Source of the DNA: Deltaproteobacteria bacterium | GTDB taxonomy: Bacteria > Desulfobacterota > B13-G15 > RBG-16-54-18 | Direction of reading: 5' to 3' | Length of the DNA stretch: 8,459 nucleotides | NCBI GenBank assembly: GCA_003646745.1 | Contig: QMLM01000060.1 | Span: forward strand, 1 to 8,459 | In this document: piece by piece, positions 5,190-8,459 of the stretch | How positions within the stretch are numbered: position 1 is the stretch's first letter | Layout: each line of letters starts with the position of its first letter | Position numbers and translations under genes: made by a program | Notes under the pieces: model-generated | Told to the model about the DNA's origin: nothing | What the model saw: the letters and a program-made list of their open reading frames with translations, nothing else | The model's database searches: none

Positions 5190-5921
5190 TTAAGGTTTCC
5201 TCCTCTGCCGGAGTACTTCATATAGGATAACGGCCCCGGCCACAGAGACGTTAAGGGAATTAATCTTTCCCTTCATAGGGATCGATACTAGCAGATCACA
5301 TTCTCTTTTGACTAAAGGCCTCATCCCTCTCCCCTCACCCCCTATGACCAGGGCCAGGGGGATATTCAGATCCTGATGGTATATTTCCTGTCGCGCCTCT
5401 GCGGTGGCCCCAATTACCCAAACTCCGCTGTTTTTAATTTTACGCAGGGTGTTGGGTATATTGGCGACACGGACTACCGGGACATGGAAAACCGCCCCAG
5501 CGGAGCTTTTAGCCACCACGGGAGTAATTCCTGCTGCCCTGGCTTTGGGGATGATCACCCCCCATACCCCGCAGGCATCGGCACTTCTGATGAGGGCTCC
5601 TAAATTCCTGGGGTCCGCAATCCCGTCGAGGATCAACAGGAGCGGTTTGCCCTCACCCCTTTGGAGGATGTCGTCCAAAGTGGCGTAGTCAAATCGATCG
5701 AGAAAACTCACCACCCCTTGGTGAGGGGCGCTCTTGGTGAGGGAATCCAGCCGGAAGCGCTCCACCCACCTGATGGAGATACCCTTTGACTTCGCCTCAC
5801 TAGCTATCCCCTCCAATCCCCTAGGGCTTCTTCCCTTTGCCAGCCAGACCTCACCGATCTGACAGCGCCCCGATCTCAAGGCTTCATATACGGGGTTTAT
5901 CCCGTAGATCCACTTCATCAT
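5190..5921 (-). CDS. rlmB: 23S rRNA (guanosine-2251-2'-O)-methyltransferase, SpoU/TrmH family
   Basis: A 243-residue SPOUT methyltransferase with the RlmB layout. The N-terminal RNA-binding domain opens KWIYGINPVYEALRSG (3-18) and contains KSAPHQGVVS (63-72). The C-terminal catalytic knot domain has motif 1 DGIADPRNLGALIRSADACG (99-118, with N106 and R112), motif 2 VIGGEGRGMRPLV (192-204, with E196) and motif 3 SIPMKGKINSLNVSVAGAV (213-231, with N224 and S226). Known: RlmB methylates G2251 in the P loop of 23S rRNA using S-adenosylmethionine. Length matches the family. Two ATG codons are adjacent (5916-5921) and either could be used. No good Shine-Dalgarno is visible in the 28-nt gap after the ketosynthase gene. 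The assignment to RlmB, not another TrmH-family member, rests on the N-terminal domain and is fairly firm. Confidence 0.92.
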   Translation of the reverse strand: MMKWIYGINPVYEALRSGRCQIGEVWLAKGRSPRGLEGIASEAKSKGISIRWVERFRLDSLTKSAPHQGVVSFLDRFDYATLDDILQRGEGKPLLLILDGIADPRNLGALIRSADACGVWGVIIPKARAAGITPVVAKSSAGAVFHVPVVRVANIPNTLRKIKNSGVWVIGATAEARQEIYHQDLNIPLALVIGGEGRGMRPLVKRECDLLVSIPMKGKINSLNVSVAGAVILYEVLRQRRKP

Positions 5922-5949
5922 TTGACATTGTCTTTACTAAGAGCATTTA

Positions 5950-7170
5950 TTATTCATACCTTCTGAACACCAGGCAGACGTTGTTTCCTCCGAAGGCGAA
6001 GGAGTTGGAGATGGCGATCTGGATATCCCTTTTGCTGGCCTCATTGGGGGTGTAATCGAGGTCGCACTCAGGATCAGGGGTGGAATAGTTGATGGTGGGT
6101 GGAATTATTCCCTCATGGAGGGAAAGCAGGGTCGCAATCGCCTCGATCCCCCCTGCTGAACCCAAGCAATGTCCGATCATCGACTTGATGGAGCTAATGG
6201 GGATCTCATAGGCTCTTTGGCCAAATACCATCTTTATCCCCTTGGTCTCCACTAGGTCATTCAGCGTGGTTCCAGTGCCATGGGCGTTTATATAATTCAC
6301 CTCCTCTGGGGATATTCCCACATCTTTTAGGGCTAGTTTGATGGTCCTAGCTATCCCCTCTCCTGATGGCTCGGGAGCAGTGAGGTGGTGAGCCTCGGAG
6401 CAAATTCCATAGCCCAATACCTCTCCCCATATACGAGCACCCCTCGATCTAGCATGTTCTAGCTCCTCCAATAGCAGAATACCCGCCCCCTCACCCAAGG
6501 AAAGCCCCTGTCTATTTTTGTCGAAGGGCCGGCATCCCTCGGGGTCTATGGCCCTGAGGCTGTTGAAGCCGGCGTAGGTCACCTCACAGAGGGAATCGCT
6601 TCCGCCGGCGAACATTATCTCCGCCTTTCCCCAAGCGATGGTCTCATAAGCGAAAGCGATGGCAGCAGAACTGGAGGAGCACACAGTGGCAGTGGTAGTT
6701 CTGGGACCTCGCAGATCGAATTCATGGGCTATATGGTCGGTAGTGGTGGCGAGGGAGAAGGAAACCAGAAGACTAGGGGAGGGCCTCCTAGGGGCCTGGG
6801 TGTAGATGGCCCGAAAGTACTTTTCCACTGAAAAGATACCTCCCGAATCCGCTCCCAAGATGATCCCAAACCTCTCTCTATTCACCTTTGCTAGGTCAAT
6901 TTCTGAGGAGGCCATCGCCTCCCGGGCAGCGACGATCCCGAATTGATCGCAGCGGGAGAGTCTACGCAACTGCTTGGAGGGGAAATGCCTCTGGGGAGAT
7001 AGGTTAACCACCTCGCCCCCATTGTGACTTCGGTAGCCGGAGGTGTCAAAGATGGTGATTGGTTTGATGCCGCAGCAGCCTTCCTTCAGAGATTGCCAAA
7101 AGGTGGAAAGATCATTTCCCACCGCGCTCACCACCCCCATAGCTGTGACCACCACCCGTCTCTTTCGCAA
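5950..7170 (-). CDS. FabF-like beta-ketoacyl-ACP synthase
   Basis: A 406-residue condensing enzyme of the KAS I/II fold, which joins malonyl-ACP to an acyl chain. The complete triad is present: nucleophile C164 in TVCSSSSAA, H297 in NAHGTGTTLND, and H334 in KSMIGHCLGSAGG with K329. The glycine-rich end SNSFAFGGNN (388-397) differs from the usual FGFGGTN. The active-site run CSSSSAA and a shortened loop after GFNSLRAI (201-208) differ from housekeeping FabF, which suggests a specialised paralogue (inference). The start is TTG at 7168-7170. It is chosen because GGAGGT (7177-7182) sits 6 nt upstream and MRKRRVVVTAMGVVS matches the family N-terminus. Only 2 nt separate it from the stop of the cyclase-family gene, so the pair is coupled. 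No acyl carrier protein or reductase lies in the window. It could be general FabF or part of a secondary lipid or polyene pathway. Confidence 0.88.
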   Translation of the reverse strand: MRKRRVVVTAMGVVSAVGNDLSTFWQSLKEGCCGIKPITIFDTSGYRSHNGGEVVNLSPQRHFPSKQLRRLSRCDQFGIVAAREAMASSEIDLAKVNRERFGIILGADSGGIFSVEKYFRAIYTQAPRRPSPSLLVSFSLATTTDHIAHEFDLRGPRTTTATVCSSSSAAIAFAYETIAWGKAEIMFAGGSDSLCEVTYAGFNSLRAIDPEGCRPFDKNRQGLSLGEGAGILLLEELEHARSRGARIWGEVLGYGICSEAHHLTAPEPSGEGIARTIKLALKDVGISPEEVNYINAHGTGTTLNDLVETKGIKMVFGQRAYEIPISSIKSMIGHCLGSAGGIEAIATLLSLHEGIIPPTINYSTPDPECDLDYTPNEASKRDIQIAISNSFAFGGNNVCLVFRRYE

Positions 7171-7172
7171 GA

Positions 7173-7805
7173 TCAGACCTCCAATAGGACCGCGCGCAGG
7201 GGGGAGCCGTCAGCCCCCTTAATGCGCAGAGGGAGAGCGATGAGGAAATAGGTGCCAGGGTTGACCCCCCTCAGATTGATCCCTTCTAGGATAGATACCC
7301 CATTTTCAAGGAGGGTTTTGTGTACAGCGAACTCGGGTGCGCCAAACCTCTCTATGGAGAGGTAATCTATCCCCACCAGATCCATCCCCATCTTTGTTAT
7401 GTATTCTGCCCCTTCTAGTGTCAGGTAGACGTAATCTTTGTGAAATTCCCTTTCCTCAAGGAGCAGGGAGTTTCGGGTCTTAAAGAGGATTTTGCGGACC
7501 TGCGCTAACTCCAATTCCTGCAAGAATTCCCGTTCAATCCTATCTCCCTCTACCTTCACTACCTGGACCATACCCATAAACCTATCCAAGGGGAGTTCGT
7601 CAACTCCATTGCCTCCTTCCAGGAAGTGAAGAGGGGCATCTATATGGGTCCCCGTATGGGTCCCCAAGGTCAATTTGCGCATATTACATCCGGAGCGCGC
7701 GATGGTACAAACGGCCTCTGAACCAAAGGGTGCATCCCCAGGATAACAAATGATGCCTTCCTGCAGGGGGAGAGTAATATCGATGATTCTCTTGTACTCG
7801 ATCAT
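7173..7805 (-). CDS. Cyclase/arylformamidase-family metal-dependent hydrolase
   Basis: A 210-residue protein of the putative cyclase family (PF04199), which includes kynurenine formamidase KynB and proteins near antibiotic gene clusters. The metal-binding signature is clear: H50, H54 and D56 in GTHTGTHIDAPLHF (48-61). Other family marks are YPGD at 21-24, VGIDYLSIE at 144-152, H162 and LEGINLRGV at 173-181. Length is typical of the family, and no signal peptide is seen, so it is likely cytoplasmic. The ATG at 7803-7805 follows the LolA-like gene after 9 nt with only a weak AAGG upstream. Its last codons hold the Shine-Dalgarno for the ketosynthase. No other tryptophan-degradation gene is nearby, so kynurenine formamidase activity is not supported by context. 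A role with the ketosynthase is possible but unproven. The substrate is unknown. Confidence 0.85.
   Translation of the reverse strand: MIEYKRIIDITLPLQEGIICYPGDAPFGSEAVCTIARSGCNMRKLTLGTHTGTHIDAPLHFLEGGNGVDELPLDRFMGMVQVVKVEGDRIEREFLQELELAQVRKILFKTRNSLLLEEREFHKDYVYLTLEGAEYITKMGMDLVGIDYLSIERFGAPEFAVHKTLLENGVSILEGINLRGVNPGTYFLIALPLRIKGADGSPLRAVLLEV
7177..7182 (-). promoter_or_regulatory. Shine-Dalgarno fixing the TTG start of the ketosynthase
   Basis: GGAGGT on the minus strand, 6 nt before the TTG at 7168-7170, lies within the last codons of the upstream cyclase-family gene. Its strength and spacing support TTG over the downstream GTG codons at residues 6 and 7. Confidence 0.8.
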
Positions 7806-7814
7806 AGAAGGCCT

Positions 7815-8459
7815 TTAACGCCTCATCGGCTCTATTACCTCGACGTCAGGAGGTAGATGTAACTCAAAAGCGGAATCCGGCATACCGGAGTTTATCCTGA
7901 TGTTATGGTAGGTGATGGTGGTGCGGTCACCGTTCTTTTCCACCAACTCCATCTGTTTCGGCAACCAGTTTGAAGTATTTATCCAAAGCCTTATCTGCTG
8001 GAAGAGGGCAAGATCCTCTGTAGGGTCTATCTTTAACACCACTGCCCCCCTCTTTTGCTCTTGCAACGATATTCTTTTTCCCATGGTCTCGAAGGGATTT
8101 TGGAAAAACAGGAGCCATTTGGCCATAAGGGGGTTGCCGGCCACCTGATATCGTTGGGCCACCTTTTCTTCGGGGAGATAGATCCAGAGGACGTCTTTGG
8201 TCAGGACCGTGATACTCGGGTAAGGAGGCAGCATCTGAACCCATATTCGATTGGGCCGCTTGAATTTCATTTTACCTTTGGAAATCACAGGTTCCTTAAA
8301 AAGGGAGGATCTTTTTACTTGGGTGATATCTGCGGTGAAATCTTTTATGGTCTCTTGGGTTCTTTTGAGCTGCTCCATAACGTAGGCCAGCTTTTTAGCT
8401 TCCTCTTGGCCCCAGGCAGCGCTCCCCATTAAAAATACAATCAGAAGGGAAAAAAGCAG
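7815..8459 (-). CDS. LolA-like outer-membrane lipoprotein carrier protein, start beyond the right edge
   Basis: The frame stays open through to 8459. The codons upstream of the ATG at 8427-8429 encode LLFSLLIVFL, followed by MGSAAWGQEEAKK. This is the hydrophobic core and likely cleavage region of a signal peptide, so the true start lies outside the window and that ATG is internal. The exported part, about 195 residues, resembles LolA: IKDFTADITQV, then SKGKMKFKRPNRIWVQM, ITVLTKDVLWIYLPEEKVAQRYQV, and a C-terminal DSAFELHLPPDVEVIEP that parallels the LolA end. Known: LolA carries lipoproteins across the periplasm to the outer membrane, so the host is very probably diderm. It is followed after 9 nt by the cyclase-family gene. 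LolA-like proteins also occur in lipid and aryl polyene export clusters, so it may be either the main LolA or a dedicated paralogue. Confidence 0.82.
   Translation of the reverse strand: MLFSLLIVFLMGSAAWGQEEAKKLAYVMEQLKRTQETIKDFTADITQVKRSSLFKEPVISKGKMKFKRPNRIWVQMLPPYPSITVLTKDVLWIYLPEEKVAQRYQVAGNPLMAKWLLFFQNPFETMGKRISLQEQKRGAVVLKIDPTEDLALFQQIRLWINTSNWLPKQMELVEKNGDRTTITYHNIRINSGMPDSAFELHLPPDVEVIEPMRR

Noticed and set aside
7173..7805. Kynurenine formamidase KynB in a tryptophan degradation pathway.
   Set aside because: The motifs fit the whole PF04199 family and there is no kynureninase or tryptophan dioxygenase nearby.
7815..8429. LolA-like gene starting at the ATG at 8427-8429.
   Set aside because: The frame is open upstream and encodes the hydrophobic core of a signal peptide, so that ATG would cut the export signal in two.
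8055..8432. Plus-strand open frame of 125 codons opposite the LolA-like gene.
   Set aside because: No family resemblance and no ribosome binding site; the opposite strand encodes a complete exported LolA domain.

Overview
The window looks like bacterial chromosome, probably from Desulfobacterota (the former Deltaproteobacteria) or a near relative. I infer this from the AtpB and AtpE sequences (an ALFIFVSN...LGLIPGF / WLAPLM type a subunit and a c subunit with a signal-like N-terminus), from an F0-only atpZ-I-B-E operon separated from the F1 genes, and from the rplU-rpmA-obgE order. No database search could be run, so the taxon is an inference. Every supported gene lies on the minus strand, so transcription runs from high to low coordinates. 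The coding is dense, with no mobile element, tRNA, rRNA or CRISPR array, and no gene-free stretch longer than about 170 bases.

Reading in the direction of transcription (right to left), there are four apparent transcription blocks. Block 1 (8459 to 5190) holds a LolA-like periplasmic lipoprotein carrier cut by the window edge, a metal-dependent cyclase/arylformamidase-family hydrolase, a FabF-like ketosynthase (TTG start, strong Shine-Dalgarno) and the 23S rRNA methyltransferase rlmB. Block 2 (5159 to 2840) has a recognisable promoter, then a dihydrodipicolinate-synthase-family aldolase whose 3' end overlaps a nicotinate phosphoribosyltransferase by 17 nt. Block 3 (2821 to about 990) has a promoter with an extended -10, then atpZ, atpI, atpB and atpE, with TGATG stop/start overlaps between the first three, ending in a clear intrinsic terminator. 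Block 4 (989 to 1) is a promoter, rplU, rpmA and the first 81 codons of obgE.

Most of the content is housekeeping: the membrane rotor and stator a subunit of ATP synthase plus its assembly factors, two 50S proteins with a ribosome-associated GTPase, an rRNA methylase, NAD salvage and possibly lysine biosynthesis. I do not see a convincing new biological system. The observations most worth checking are the rplU control region (a near-perfect inverted repeat between -35 and -10, followed by a hairpin at the predicted 5' end of the transcript that would cover the Shine-Dalgarno), the LolA/cyclase/ketosynthase cluster that may belong to a lipid or polyene pathway beyond the right edge, and the coupled aldolase-NAPRTase pair.
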